From: Triplophysa rosa
Taxonomy: Eukaryota > Chordata > Actinopteri > Cypriniformes > Nemacheilidae
Direction of reading: 5' to 3'
Length of the DNA stretch: 64,000 nt
Assembly (NCBI RefSeq): GCF_024868665.1
Contig: NC_079904.1
Location: forward strand, 17,215,052-17,279,051
Shown: piece by piece, positions 12,366 to 24,928 of the stretch
How the letters are laid out: each line of letters starts with the position of its first letter
Numbering within the stretch: position 1 is the first letter of the stretch
Translations under genes and position numbers: made by a program
Notes under the pieces: generated by a model
Databases searched by the model: none
The model's input: the letters and a program-made list of their open reading frames with translations, nothing else
Told to the model about the DNA's origin: nothing

Positions 12366-13085
12366 ATGGCCGCTTCCGCGTTTACACTCAGGGGGCGAAA
12401 ACACATCCGCTGCCCCACTGGAAGCCATTCATCTCTACCTAGAGCTGTGAACATGACAATGGAGAAGATGAATATTTGTACTCGTTGCTTACACAAAGTT
12501 CGCCGGATTACAATAAATGATGTTCGTCAGCATTGTGATACTGTCAGCTGCTCCCCTGTCAAGTAAAGAAGTAGGCTACTTTAAACTATCCGTTTGAAAA
12601 TACATGGACAGCTTGGACGCTATTGCTATTAGCACGTAGCACGTAACGTTAAGGCTGGATAACACTGAATGACATCATCTTTACACCGAATTTATCAACG
12701 ATTTTCAGCCCTTAAATATATTTACCTTTAAACAACAAATTTGTATGAATCTGACCAGATATCAATAACACAGTTCCCGGTAAGACACATCTGTCATATG
12801 GCTCTAATATGCAGGTTTGCTGTAAAGAAACAGACATAGCTTGGCTTTTAAAGGGTATAAAAATTGTTTAAATACTGAATCGATTTTTAATTTGTTACAC
12901 AATTCACCTTAAGTTGATGACATTGATTTTTTTTATAAATGATAACGTTCTCACTTACCTCCCATTGTTATGTTACGAGTGTGATTTTCAAATCATTAAT
13001 ACTAGGCTATATATATTTTCTCAGCTCCCAGTCAGAATCAGATGACAGGAGATCAGGGAGAGGACGACATGTTTCAGAATTATGA
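12366..13085 (+). CDS. Candidate two-exon small gene, function unknown
   Basis: The first exon would run from the ATG at 12366 (context GCATGGCCG, purine-poor but with G at +4) to 12562, where GTAAAG gives a plausible splice donor. The second would begin at 13025 after a pyrimidine-containing tract ending TTTTCTCAG and stop at TGA 13083-13085. Joined at those sites the frame stays open for 85 codons. The first exon encodes a cysteine/histidine cluster, CTRC followed about 17 residues later by HC and five residues later by another C, which could bind zinc; the end of the second exon is rich in serine, arginine and glycine. A separate frame at 13178-13273 also looks coding-like (DHRQSRTVNHKKYEKWLRVG at its start) and lies after a CAAG, so the model may be incomplete or the locus may be a decayed transposon gene. 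I do not recognise the family. Chance remains a real possibility. Confidence 0.25.
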
Positions 13086-13273
13086 TGAAGACACAAAGTT
13101 TAGGAGCAGGACACACCAAAGGATAGCTGTGACCTAAATCTTCAATTTATTGTTTAAATTTTGTGAAGTTTTCCAAGGATCACAGACAAAGTCGTACTGT
13201 TAACCACAAGAAATATGAGAAATGGTTAAGAGTCGGGATAACACGAGAAGAACAGGGACATCTTTCGAAATAG

Positions 13274-13936
13274 TAGTGAGCATTTTTACTGTGTATTGTG
13301 AGAATTTCATAGTCCATTCATTTTAATCATTTTAAATATTTTACTTTACAATATTCCAATATGAAGCCTTATTTAAATCAAAAGCATTTTTTTGACGTAT
13401 TTAATAGTTTTTGTATTTGCATTTTACCTGACAATTTCTGTGTATCCGTTATTATATACAAGCTTACATTAATGGATCACATTTTGAAAATAGAATATCT
13501 TTATTGTCATGTCACAGCTGGATACAAAGACATTTTAGTGTCTTTTTTTACACACAAAAAAGCACACACTAAGAACTAAGATATGGATGACTGCACAAGC
13601 ACATATAATGCATATTACGTACAGTACAGAAATGTCATAAGTAGCCTATATATTTACGTTATTTTTATTTACATTACAATTTGTACAAATAAAACCAAAT
13701 TAATGTATCCAGTGTTACGTTTATTCTTTAGCATTAGCTAACGCTAGCGCTTTCACCAATAGACCATATGATCTTCAGTAGCTGACGTGCTGTGGCTCAA
13801 TCACATCTGAACTCCTAACGTGATGACAACAAACTGTAGTACCAGTTAAGGTTTAAATGCTTACGTGTAATAAAGTAAATCCATGCTCGGAACATTATTA
13901 AATCTCTGTGAAGCTTCATAAAACGGGACACAGCCA
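13274..13936. other. Non-coding stretch, nothing recognised
   Basis: AT-rich; a 72-codon ORF (13361-13579) lacks recognisable features. A 'gcattagctaacgctagcgc' phrase near 13731 is a short imperfect palindrome only. Confidence 0.35.
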
Positions 13937-14156
13937 CACTCTAAAAAAAAGCCGTAAAAATAGGGCACAATATACTGTATTAATGAAGGAATTTTCCGTG
14001 TTCATTTTTACAGTTGTTTTACCTGTATTTTACATTTTTGCACTGAATTCATTTGCATTTTAGCATTAATGGAAATGTCCGTAAAATAAAGGAAAATGTA
14101 CTGGTAATTTTCTGCCAGTACTTTATCTGTTTTTTTATGGATTTTTTTTTACAGTG
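13937..14156. mobile_element. TIR MITE of the CACTSTAAAAAAA...GTAAAAA type
   Basis: The left end CACTCTAAAAAAAAGCCGTA mirrors the right end, which reads CACTGTAAAAAAAAATCCAT on the complementary strand. The interior is rich in 'gtaaaa' and 'ttttac' phrases in opposite orientation. About 220 bp with no coding sequence, so non-autonomous. I recall this terminal sequence as very common in teleosts but cannot assign a superfamily; no clean target duplication is visible. Confidence 0.65.
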
Positions 14157-14587
14157 CATGCCTGACGGAACCACAGTCACGTGTGTATTTAAACGCTGCA
14201 GGTCATGACTAAACTAAAGTTTTGTATTATAGCACCATTACATGGTTAAAATATAGTATTTTAACAATACGATGTATTTCACTAATCTATATTACACGTT
14301 AATTCCCCCCAAAACGAGCGCTGGTAAAGCACATTTGCTATGGGTGAATACAACCCGGAAGCTTTCCCGCCCCCTGAGATATTACCGGAAATACGTAGGC
14401 AGCACTCCATGAATTGAGTGAATTTGGGGTGAGTTGTGAAGGCATAGGGAAGCATTAGATAACTCTTGTTTAAACAGTAATCTTTCAACAGATGCATTTA
14501 TGAGCATGAATAATGACTTCAAAAACTCTGCAAACATGCACTCTGGATGGCCACGTGAACACAGACCAGGCTACAAATACACACACG

Positions 14588-14591
<4 letters not shown>
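14157..14591. other. Non-coding stretch, nothing recognised
   Basis: No recognisable gene or repeat. A 71-codon minus-strand ORF (14282-14497) shows no domain. Confidence 0.35.

Positions 14592-14682
<91 letters not shown>
14592..14682. repeat. (CT)45 microsatellite
   Basis: An uninterrupted 91-base CT tract preceded by CA-rich sequence (14577-14588). The three overlapping poly-(SL) and poly-(RE) ORFs here, including one of 140 codons, are produced by the repeat. Confidence 0.97.
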
Positions 14683-14685
<3 letters not shown>

Positions 14686-17241
14686 CTTGCAAGCTGCAAA
14701 TAACACCAGTTGAAGCACACAAATTCTTGTATAAAAATCAACACACGCATAATCACTTATTCCCACACAAACACTGTCATTTAATGTACAGAAACATGCA
14801 TTTTCAATTGTGCTTGTGTCCTTCAGTATAAAAAGAAAGTTATGTTGTACAACACTGAGGAAATGGATTTGTAACCATAGCTCTAACCTTCTGTCCCAGT
14901 ACCCCATATTTGCTGTGATATATTCCTCCTCCCTTCTGCCTCCCTGCTACTTTAAACTCTGCATCAGTCGATCATGTCCAAAACGACAGAGAGATAGTAT
15001 TGGAAAGATCTGGGGCCTATCAGGCTAAATTCAATCTTACAAAATACCAAGGGGTCTATAGTGTAAGGTGAAAACTATCTGTTAGCATTCTGATTCACAT
15101 ATTTCAGTAGTTGCTCACCTGCCACAGGGTCCTCTGGCAGTACCCTATACAGTTCGAAATCTGTTACCTTTGCTAATAGGCACACTGATGTTTTTGAGCC
15201 AATCAGCAGAACCGTAGGAAGCACATGAAAATGATGTCACGATAATGCTGATTGGCTGAAGGCACCCCAAATCTTCACTACTGACTGTGTTTGAGTTAGC
15301 AGTAAAAAATCCATTTCACAATTTCAAGAGCCCTACACAATGAACTGTGCACTTTGTGAAACATCTACTACACTGTGATGACATATTAGTTAGGGTTGGG
15401 TTTAATGGGGTTAGCTAAGGGTTAAAGCAAACTGCCATTAGAATTGTGTTGTGTAGTCACTGCATCTACCAGCACAGGCTAACAAGGTCATACAGCCAAA
15501 CATTGACCCCTTTCAAATATACAAAACATGGAAAACAAGAGATGCTGAATGTTTTGCCAACTACAACTTCTTACATATGCTGTGAAAATACAAATATAAG
15601 CCCACTTATTACGTCACTGCTTAGAAAGAAAATCACGCTAAGATACTCATTGAAAAGTAAAGCAATTCAAGAAGAAGGATTTTGTGAGGCAACTGCCATA
15701 ATGCCAGTCAACACGCAATAATCATTACACACAAATCAATGGACATCCAACCTGTTATCAGGTGATTCTCACACCAAATATTGATTTCCAAAATGTCAAA
15801 CATGACTTTTTTAAATGCCTGCATCAACATTGCCATTGCATCAACACTGCCAATTGCCATTTTAGGCATTATAGCAAAGGTCTGACATGTTAAAAATAAT
15901 TGCCGCAAAAATTTAACATGTTAAAGCCTAATAATGTCAACATGTTTTGCTAAAAAAGAGAAGCCATGATCATTTTTATTCATCACACATAATTAGACAT
16001 TAATGAAGAAAGTTTTTATTGAAAGTTGTAACATTGTAACAATACGTATTTCTACGTATTTCGAGTTATGCAGAAATGTAGGCAGAGGTACGTATTTGCA
16101 ATGAGCATTTTACTTAATATGGAAAACTACCTGCTACGGTAATGACAATGAATATTGTCATGTAAAACATTATGACAAAAGAATGGTAAACTTAAAAAAA
16201 GTTATAAAGAAACAAAAATTTAAGAAATCTGTTAATCTGGTAGACATTTGAAAGGAACTGGGAGATGTGTCAATTTAACCAAAATTAAGCTTTATGTAAA
16301 GATCTCTGTGCGTGGGGGTTAAAACAGTCCATAAAAATGTTACCAGGGATATTTTATGGACACTTCTTTTTCCACTATTTCTTCATTCTGTCAATGTTTT
16401 TTCTTTATGTCATTTGAGAACATCTATAGAACATCAATTATTTCCAAATAATATCATTTTACTATTTAATTGTCAGCATGCACTCAGACATACAGTATAG
16501 CTGCTTAATAATTAAGGCGTTTTCAGCAGTGAATGCAATACAATACAAAAATAATCCATTCCTATGCTAAAATTGTTCTTGTGTGAGGTAGAAAACACAA
16601 TTATCTTTATTATGATCATCATCAAATCATTATGCTGCAATGGTTTCGTGAGAATGACCCTAGAATATGTAAGACATATGGTTTCATTGTTACATTCTGA
16701 GAATGCTGTTTAGCCAGTCAGTTTTCTCACAAAAACACAAAATGAAGCTTAAAATAACACTGGATTGATTCCAGATGGCTTACAATGCACACCGAATGTT
16801 TGCTCACTGGGCAAAACGACACAAAAGTGTGGTTTTAAATGAAAATCTCTCGATTTATCTAAACCCTCTTCACTATGAACACAGTGATTCTCTCTCACTT
16901 AAGAGAGAAAAAGGGGAAATAAATCTTTCATCTACATGTATGAGGATGTTAATGAGTTGTTTGTATGTCTGTTTGTGCTTGTGTGTGTGCTGGCAGTCAG
17001 GTTTAACCCTCACTGCGGAGTCATCCATCTTATCTTCTGTCAAACGGCCCCTGAGCCCTTGACATAACACGCATGCGTGTTAAACATGGCAGACACACTC
17101 GCACAAGCCCTCAAGCGCACACACACACAATTACACGGGCACAAAGACAGCTGAACAATAACCAAACACCTAATTCTATACACAAATGTGTGTATTCACT
17201 GCATCAGATGTCAGTCAGCCGTCGAGCTACATATGCCTACA
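14683..17241. other. Non-coding stretch, nothing recognised
   Basis: AT-rich, with ORFs of at most about 95 codons that carry no domain. Short CA and GT runs occur near 16978-16990 and 17117-17129. No mobile element could be delimited. Confidence 0.4.
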
Positions 17242-17267
17242 TCTCTCTCTCTCTCTCTCTCTCTCTC
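17242..17267. repeat. (CT)n microsatellite
   Basis: About 13 CT units, with a second imperfect CT tract at 17364-17393. ORFs across both read as poly-(SL). Confidence 0.9.
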
Positions 17268-17817
17268 CGTCTCTTAGATGTTGCCTAGCCAAACATGTTT
17301 TCAGTCGAACTCCCACACATTCTCTTTATTCATTCTCTCACACCCACAGTAAGGACTCTGTCCATCTCTCTCTCTCTCTTTCTCTTTCTGTCTCACTTTA
17401 CTCTGCATGGTCATTGGTATTCTACTCATCTCATTCATATGTAAGTTCCTCAGTTGTAATTCACAGCACAATAGCTTCAGACACATGAACACATGTTCAA
17501 GCCCTCTGTCTCTCGTTCTCTGTTCTCAATTCAATTCAATTCAAACAAACACATAATTAGGATGTAGAGCAAGACATTCAAAAATATCTATAAAACAAGG
17601 GTATATATGGAATGCATCACAAAAAATATTAGCTGGCCGATCTTTAAAGCAATAGATTTCGAAGCTACATTAAGTACTGTAATCCTCCATAGAGGAGAAA
17701 AAGCTATGTTGCTCTACAGGCTAATTATGTGTATTATATATCAGCATATGCCACATTTCAGGCATTTTGCATTACAGTTGTGCCTTGTGGTACTAAAACA
17801 CAACATATAATTAAAAT

Positions 17818-19982
17818 ATAGACCACTTTGTTTTTTACTTTTGAGCAAGATACAACCAACAGAACATTTATAACCAAAATGTTTAACTATCTTTAAGATT
17901 TAAAAATAAATGAAACCAGAAGTGTATGGGATTCCTTTTGTGCCAATAAAAATGAACGCAAACTTTTAAAAAACGAACAAAAATATACAATGAGAAAGGA
18001 AAAAAACACCTAGATAATGAAAACAATAAACTCAATTGCAAGAATGTGACATGATTTTCAAATAAACTGCTATTTTTCTTAACAATTTTCTAAGTTTCGT
18101 TTTTGCAAATAATAGTTTTGAATTCGCTGCTAGATTTTTCATTTGCGCTTTCCGAGTTTTCGTTTACGCTTCTAAATTTTTCGTTCGCCTTTCTGGCACA
18201 AAACTCACGTGTGGGCGAGATTTATGGCCACTTTACTCTCATTGGTTAGTGAGATTTGGATTGACAGCTCCCTAACCAGGAAGTCGAAACTGAAGACAGT
18301 GCAGCGGATTAGAGAGCAATCTGTTTGCGGTTTTCTGTTTAGTATTGTTTTAGTGTTTGTACTTAAATTACTTTCTTATTTTGTTAGTATATTAGCAGGG
18401 TTGCCAACTTTCACGCGCTTAAAAGTAGAACACGCTTCCAGGCTCTATCACGCCATAACAACAAGCCAACGTCGAGTAAAGACAGGATAGATAACGTTAG
18501 CCATATTCACATGCAGGTTTTACAACTACATGGGTTTAGAGGCCGTCAAGACAGCAGTCTATAATTTATAATTACAATGATATCAGGAAAACGAGATGCC
18601 TAGTGAGTTTTGAGGACATAAAGTGTTATGCTTCAAGTTCATATTTATAATTTATACATTATAATCGTGGTGGCATTTTATGTATTGTTTCTATCTTTAA
18701 ATGTTTGTTTATAGTTAAAGAAGTCTCTCTTCTGCTTTTCCTTAAACTGTTTTATGTAGGTGTGTAAATACATAATGAAATTGTTGTTTGCAAGAGACAG
18801 ACTAAATTAATAAAACATTCTGAAGGCCTCTAATTGTGTCACTTTATGAATGTGTTTTGTTGTAGCGTTTAAAAAACATAAATGTCATTTGAATGTATTG
18901 GTAGTGTTTTATGACGTGTACTTTCTGTGAATGTAAAGAAAGGGGTATAATACTGTACATTCACCATGAGTTTAAAAAGAAAGATACAGTACTTGACTTA
19001 TAAGTGGACTTAATTCTTTAAAAGGAAACTGTATGCAAGAGCGACATCGTCATCCTCCTCAGCTGGACACAAGTCACCCTCAGGTACATTTATGTAACCG
19101 AGATAATGAAATCGCTAAAAGTTTTAATCTCTGTACAGTAACTATGCAGCAATGTTTTCATTTAGCACGTTAATTTCTCACAACCCAATAATATGTAACA
19201 TGTCTTTATTGGATGTTATAATGCAAGTTGTTCGTTCCTTTTTAAGAAAATAATCTTACAGTCCATAAAATAATACCTGACAGAAAGTATAAAGCACACA
19301 ATGAACGAGCTAAGTAAAGACAGAATTGCTACTGTACAGGAATACAACTTTAGTGATTTTCTTTATTATCTGAATTACATTCATTTAACTGAGGGTGAGG
19401 AGGACGCTTGGATCCACACCGCGCATGATTTACCAACTTCAAATACCAATTACTAATATACTAACTAAATAAAAAAGTAGTTTTAAGTACAAACAATAAA
19501 GATAACAGCATGCAGATCGTTCTCTAAGATTCGTTGCACTGTACTGTACTGTACTGTACTGTACTGTCTTCAGTATCGACTTCCTTGTCAGGGAGCTGTC
19601 AATCAAAAACTCACTAGCCAATCAGCGTAAAGTGGCCATAAGTCCTGCTTACACGTGAGATTTGTGCCAGAAAGGCGAACGAAAAATTGAGAAGCGTAAA
19701 CGAAAACTCGGAAAGCGCAAATGAAAAATCTAGCAGCGAATTCAAAACTATTATTTGCAAAAACGAAACTTAGAAAATTGTTACGAAAAATAGCAGTTTA
19801 TTTGAAAAGCATGTCACTTTCTTGCTATTGAGTTTATTGTTTTCATTATCAAAGTGTTTATTTTCTTTCTCATTGTATATTTTTGTTCGTTTTTTAAAAG
19901 TTTGCGTTCATTCTTATTGGCAAAAAAGGAATCCCATAGAAGTGCTTCTGGACCAGTGTTTACATCTTGCGAAGTGGTCTAT
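17818..19982. mobile_element. 2.2-kb foldback element with >500-bp inverted arms
   Basis: The left arm (about 17818-18395) and right arm (about 19452-19982) are inverted copies of each other by eye along almost their whole length, beginning ATAGACCACTT at the left and ending AAGTGGTCTAT at the right. Matching landmarks include 'gcaaataatagttttgaatt' near 18104 against its complement near 19741, and 'ctttctggcacaaa' near 18189 against its complement near 19664. The roughly 1.05-kb centre (18396-19451) is not palindromic overall, though 'cctcctcagc' near 19052 and 'ggtgaggagg' near 19394 echo each other. No transposase can be read, so this is a non-autonomous long-TIR (foldback) element. Target duplication is not certain; a TA on each side of 'gaccactt' is possible. 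The right arm has gained a (GTACT)n tract. Confidence 0.85.
19537..19566. repeat. (GTACT)n pentamer array
   Basis: About six tandem GTACT/ACTGT units lie inside the right arm of the foldback element and are absent from the matching place in the left arm (near 18297), so they expanded after the arms were formed. Confidence 0.85.
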
Positions 19983-21544
19983 TTATTATAATGATATATT
20001 TTGGATACAAACAAGCTTGACATAACAAAATAAACATAAAAGATTATTTTCAAGGTTTCAAAATGGCGTGTCTCATTATTACTGAATGTACAGTTATTTG
20101 TGTTTGAACTAATTCTAAAATCTGATTAATTGTATTATATTAATATGTTAAATCGTCAGCCCTCATGTATGTACATAATATAGTTATTGATGCATAGAAT
20201 TTGTCTGTACGTTCCCTCTCTGGATTGCCTGAAGCAAACTTCCCTGCTAGACAGACACGACCTTGACCAAAGCCATGTCTCCATACACCACAACAATTAA
20301 AAGATCAATAATAAAGAGTTAACCCCATAATATATGTTTAACGTGCATTTGGATTGTGTTTGTATCCCCAGGTAATACAGTTCACCCTCTAGTTATTTCT
20401 TTTCTAAACACACAGAACTGCATTGACATCTATCCCATAACGCTCTCCGTCTTCTCAGATTCCGATTTAACTGCTTTGTATATTTCCCATTTGTATGTGT
20501 CATCAGTTTCTGAACCGAGCTGTTACCGTATTCTGCCATCCACTCAAACAAAATGACATGCTAATGTTTGGTGAAAATGCAAAGTAAACTGTTTTATAAC
20601 AGAATTACAAAACATTTAACTCAGAGTTAAAAGATACACTCGTGAGTTGTATTGTGTGTGTGTTCTTGTGCTGAATTGGCCTACATGAGGCTGATGCGCT
20701 AGCACCTCATATCAACACATACAAATACTACGATCCCCGGTGGCTTCACGCTACCACACTCCACCACACAATTGGACAGGGTGAAAATTAAACCGGCTGC
20801 CTGCCACATTCCCAGAAACCAAGGCCACTTTCGCTAGCAATGAGACGACTGTGAACCAATTAGGCATCATTAGTCTTTTCCTGCCTTCTCTAATCTCGAA
20901 CACAAAGAGAGGGAGGATGGAAAAGCGCTACACAAGACTATTCCGTAGCTTATTGCTGTTGGTGGTACAGTTTGCATTTAATACAGTTTTGTATTTAATG
21001 ATGATTAGTGAAGATGGTTTGGTGGTCTTCCAGAGTGACCAATTGCAAAATGCCCTTCTACTGTAAAACACTAATAAGACTACCTTCTTAGTATGGCTAA
21101 AGCTGTTGTTTTTAGTAGTAGAGCTATACGTAAAAACAATACACACTGTACTTTCAAGCCTCCATCCCCCACTCTGTTGACCTCCTCTTGGGGGTTCAAG
21201 TTTTAATTAGGTGGTGCAGACTCCAGGTATGCCCCCACGTCCCCTGCATATGTGGCAGGAGAGCAGTGTTGACATGATATATTAACTGTTAGCTCGAACA
21301 GGCTCTCTAAACCCATTGAGGTGCAGCCAGTCAGATATTGGGCACACAGTTCATTATGAGGTCCCTGGAGAGCGAGCTATGTGTAATGTAATGTTGCAAC
21401 TAAATACCTAAACATTCATCAAGACCCTATTAGAGTCCAATATATTTGTTCTGTATTGTTATTTAATAAATGCTAAACAGTACAAATGATGCTTGTAGTA
21501 CATTTGCTTATTTACAGTATAACCGCCAGGGTAAATGTTTCTAT
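19983..21544. other. Non-coding stretch, nothing recognised
   Basis: AT-rich with only short ORFs (60-72 codons) without recognisable domains. No mobile element is delimited. Confidence 0.4.
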
Positions 21545-21929
21545 TTAAAGGTCCAATGTGAAATTTTTTGGAGGATCTATTGACAGATATGCAATATAAT
21601 GCACATAACTATATCTTCAGAGGTGTATAAAGACCTTACATAATGAAGCGTTATGTTTTTATTGCCTTAGAATGAGCTATTTCTATCTACATACACCGCT
21701 GGTCCTCAATTCACCATGTTGTTTTTACAGTAGCCCTAAACGGACAAACTGTTCTACAGAGCTTTTCTCGTAAATACATCATCTCCTTCGGCAAAGAAGG
21801 GAAAATGTGACAACATCTATGTTCTGTGTCAGCCACCGTAGTGTTCGAAAGTGAGGGGGTGGGGTTAGCCATTGGTTGCAATTCGCAACCTCACCACTAG
21901 ATGCCACTACATTTCATAAACGGGATCTT
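21545..21929. mobile_element. TTAA-type element 'AAAGGTCCAATGTG', copy 1
   Basis: Starts TTAAAGGTCCAATGTG and runs for about 385 bp alongside the interrupted copy at 56030-57073, sharing blocks such as 'gaggatctattgacag', 'gagctatttctatctac' and 'cgcaacctcac'. The right end (CGGGATCTT) is decayed compared with the second copy (CTGGACCTTTAA), which is the inverted complement of the left end. Without coding capacity, it is a non-autonomous element. The TTAA border suggests piggyBac or Kolobok mobilisation, by inference. Confidence 0.75.
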
Positions 21930-24859
21930 CAATGTCAACCTTAATGCGTATAATGTAAAGGCAACCTGAAAAAGAATTCAGTTGGAAATATGTAGGATAG
22001 AACTTGGTTTTAAACAATGGGATTTGAATTGGAAAAGTGAAGAGTGAGGCATTGTTTAAAACTATATCGTCTTTTTACATTTCATGTTGTCTTTAAAGTA
22101 ATATTTTAGAGTGTAATGAAATTTAGCTCTTAAAAATACATGACAATACTTAAACAGGTAAAACTCAAATTCACATTTCTAACACCTAATAGTTTAGCAT
22201 TGTGACAGCCAACGTTCGTTGCCGGGAATCAGTGTCGCTCCGCGTTTCTGTTTATTTATGGGGCGACTCAAGTACTCCCCATGGCAATGACCTCTGTCCA
22301 TCTCTTCTTGATTGCTAGTGACCCTTACAAATAGAATAATTCCTCTTGGGAAGGGATTACACGTCTCTTGTTAAGCTGCTGTTTTCATTTTTCAGTCCTG
22401 TCTGACCCTGGCCCATCTACTTCCTGTTTCAAACCTCCCCCTCTCTCCATCTGTCATAGATTGATAGATTGTTTTAGTGATGCTGGACGGTGAGACGGCA
22501 GTTATTCCGTTGGCTTTCTCCGACAACATCATCACGCCTTACTCCCTGATATCACAGATAAACATGACCCACACACACATACACACGCGCTTTCACACAG
22601 CTGAGGTGTGATAGCACCTAGTCTCTGGGAATAGGTCTATAGGCAGCATGATGTATAAGTCGCTCTCCACTCGGGGGCAAATATTTCTACAGGACCCCAG
22701 AGACAGCCAACCAAACACAAAGAAACTCCTCAACACCTGTCTGGAGTGAGGGCTTTCCCAATCAGAACATCATGTTTACACAATTTTGAGCTAAACGCTT
22801 AACAAAGAAGAACATAATGTGCATCGTAATAACGCAATTTAGTCTCAGACAGTATTTACTTATTACCCAGTGGTTTTTCATCATAGACCTGCCAGTTTAT
22901 TAATTTGTCCTTTGTTGTAAATTCAGGTTATTATATACAGCATAATTGAGTATCGACGATCGGCTTGCCAAATCCCTCGCGCCCTGTAACCAAACAGATT
23001 TTGTGTAATGAATACAGATCGAGCGCTCTTACACACAAAACTTCTAAGCAGCTCCGGAAGTAAATAAGATTTATTTCAATTAATTATCCATCTAGGCTAA
23101 CAAACAATGCATATTCATCATTTCAAAAAAGTGTTTCAGTCTCCCCATGCACGGCAGTATCATTTTCCGCACCATTAAACCACGAGATGAATTGACACTT
23201 TTGTCCGTCTCCAAATTATTTCCCATCTGTCTTGTCAACAAATGTTAACAGGAAGGTTCCATTTGGCGCTCTCTCTCACTCGTGTCCGTACAACGGCAGG
23301 GTGCAGAATAATGTGACATGCAGGGTCAGAGGTGATTTCTGTAGTTTTCTGATAATTGACACAATAGAGGGTTCAATCAGACTGACTGAGACGAAGACTT
23401 CAATTGGCTTTTCCAATGTAGCTGTGTCGTATCAGTGCCCCCTTTGAGCGAGTGCGTTCATGTAACACCATAATACAAAAGGCCTCATGCCGCAGGGTGA
23501 AAGAAATAGAAAATGTCACAACTGTAGGAATTTCCTGTGTAATGTGTTATATTGACATGTTATTACCAGTTGGTTGCATTTATGTTTTAGTCAAGACCTA
23601 CACAGGTTTTGGAATTGTTGTGTGAAAGCTATTTACAGATGCAATCAATAAGGCTTTTATCTTCAAAAGGGCATTTACCACTCAAGAAACCAAGGTTATT
23701 TTAGTTTACTAAAATTAAAAATTTGAAAAGGTTTCTGTTCATTGAAATAAAATAAGATATTAACCAAAACATTTTTGGAAAAACCTAACTAAATAATAAA
23801 TTAACAAATTTGTTTAATGTTGCTTCAAAAATAGTTTAAAGCACTAAAATTATAATAAAAAAACTAAAACTAAAACTAACAAAAAGTAAACAAAAAAAAG
23901 ATTATATAGCAACATAAAAATAAACAAATTATAAAATGACATATTTTATATACACAAAATTGCTAAAACCTTAACTAAAATGAACATAAAACATCTAAAA
24001 GTCAAAGTGATTCAAACTAATTAAAAATATTAATAAAATAAAATAAAACTAAAATCAAAACAACAAAGCACCTTTCTTGAAGTGATGTTAGGCCGTTATT
24101 TCTTCTTGGTATCTCCAAAATGATACTTTCACTCATGAAATAAATTATTGATGGTTGTTTTATGAAATAATATCTCAGCACAATGTTATATTTGCCTACA
24201 AAATCTCAAGTATTCAATTATAAACCATTAGATTAACATTTATATATGTTTTACTATGTATAGTTGTGTTTTCATTATATTTTTATTTGCAGCCTATTTA
24301 TGAAAAAGTAAAAATAACCAATAAGTAATAAAAACCTGAAATTAATCCAGTTTATCCAAACATCTGACTGTGATGTTCTGACACCACTTTTATCTAAAGA
24401 ACGCTACAGGGGAAGTTAAAATTTTAACCACCCTCAAAACTGACAAGGAAACCTATCAATCAAGCTTTCCAAACCATAAGAATGATCAGATTATCATTCT
24501 GTTTCTCTGAGTGAACTCTAAGTGCACGCCACATGAGGGGCTGTGAATAGGACACCAGGCAGTAATGGCACCACGCACAAACAAAACACTGAGCCATTAC
24601 ACACACATTGACTATTCATAATTCATTATAATCCTCATTCAAAATTACAATTGTGTTATAAAATATGCATCGGGAGGAGTAACACATCCAACAAGAGCCC
24701 GGGAGAGAGGCTGAAAGCCATACAGTATACGTGATGTTGAGTGTATCAAGTGAAGACTGCAATGAGAAATGAATAAATGAAGATAAATCTCTTTGACAGA
24801 CTATGTTCAGAGCCCTCAGTTTGCCTATTATAGGCATTCAGAGCAACAGGCTAATGTGT
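21930..24859. other. Non-coding stretch with an AT-rich decayed repeat
   Basis: Between about 23695 and 24065 the sequence is dominated by 'ctaaaac' and 'aaataaaa' phrases and opens with 'aaggttattttagtttac', resembling the terminal region of decayed hAT-like elements in fish, but no borders or duplications can be fixed. The rest, including a relatively GC-balanced block at 22200-22640, shows no exon, although such blocks could be conserved non-coding sequence. Confidence 0.35.
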
Positions 24860-24928
24860 TCCTATAGCTCAACCGGTGGTTAGTTCCGCTTGCAACACCA
24901 AGGCAGTGGGTTCAATTCCAGAGAACAC
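24860..24928 (+). mobile_element. tRNA-derived SINE head, degenerate
   Basis: A degraded tRNA-like segment has an A-box-like TATAGCTCAACCGGTGGTTA near 24863 and a B-box-like GGTTCAATTCC near 24909. It lacks the tail seen at 43281-43431. It is too diverged from a tRNA, and lacks the paired stems, to be called a tRNA gene. Confidence 0.6.

Noticed and set aside
14485..14907. 140-codon minus-strand ORF with an RE-repeat domain
   Set aside because: Produced entirely by the (CT)45 tract and its flanks.
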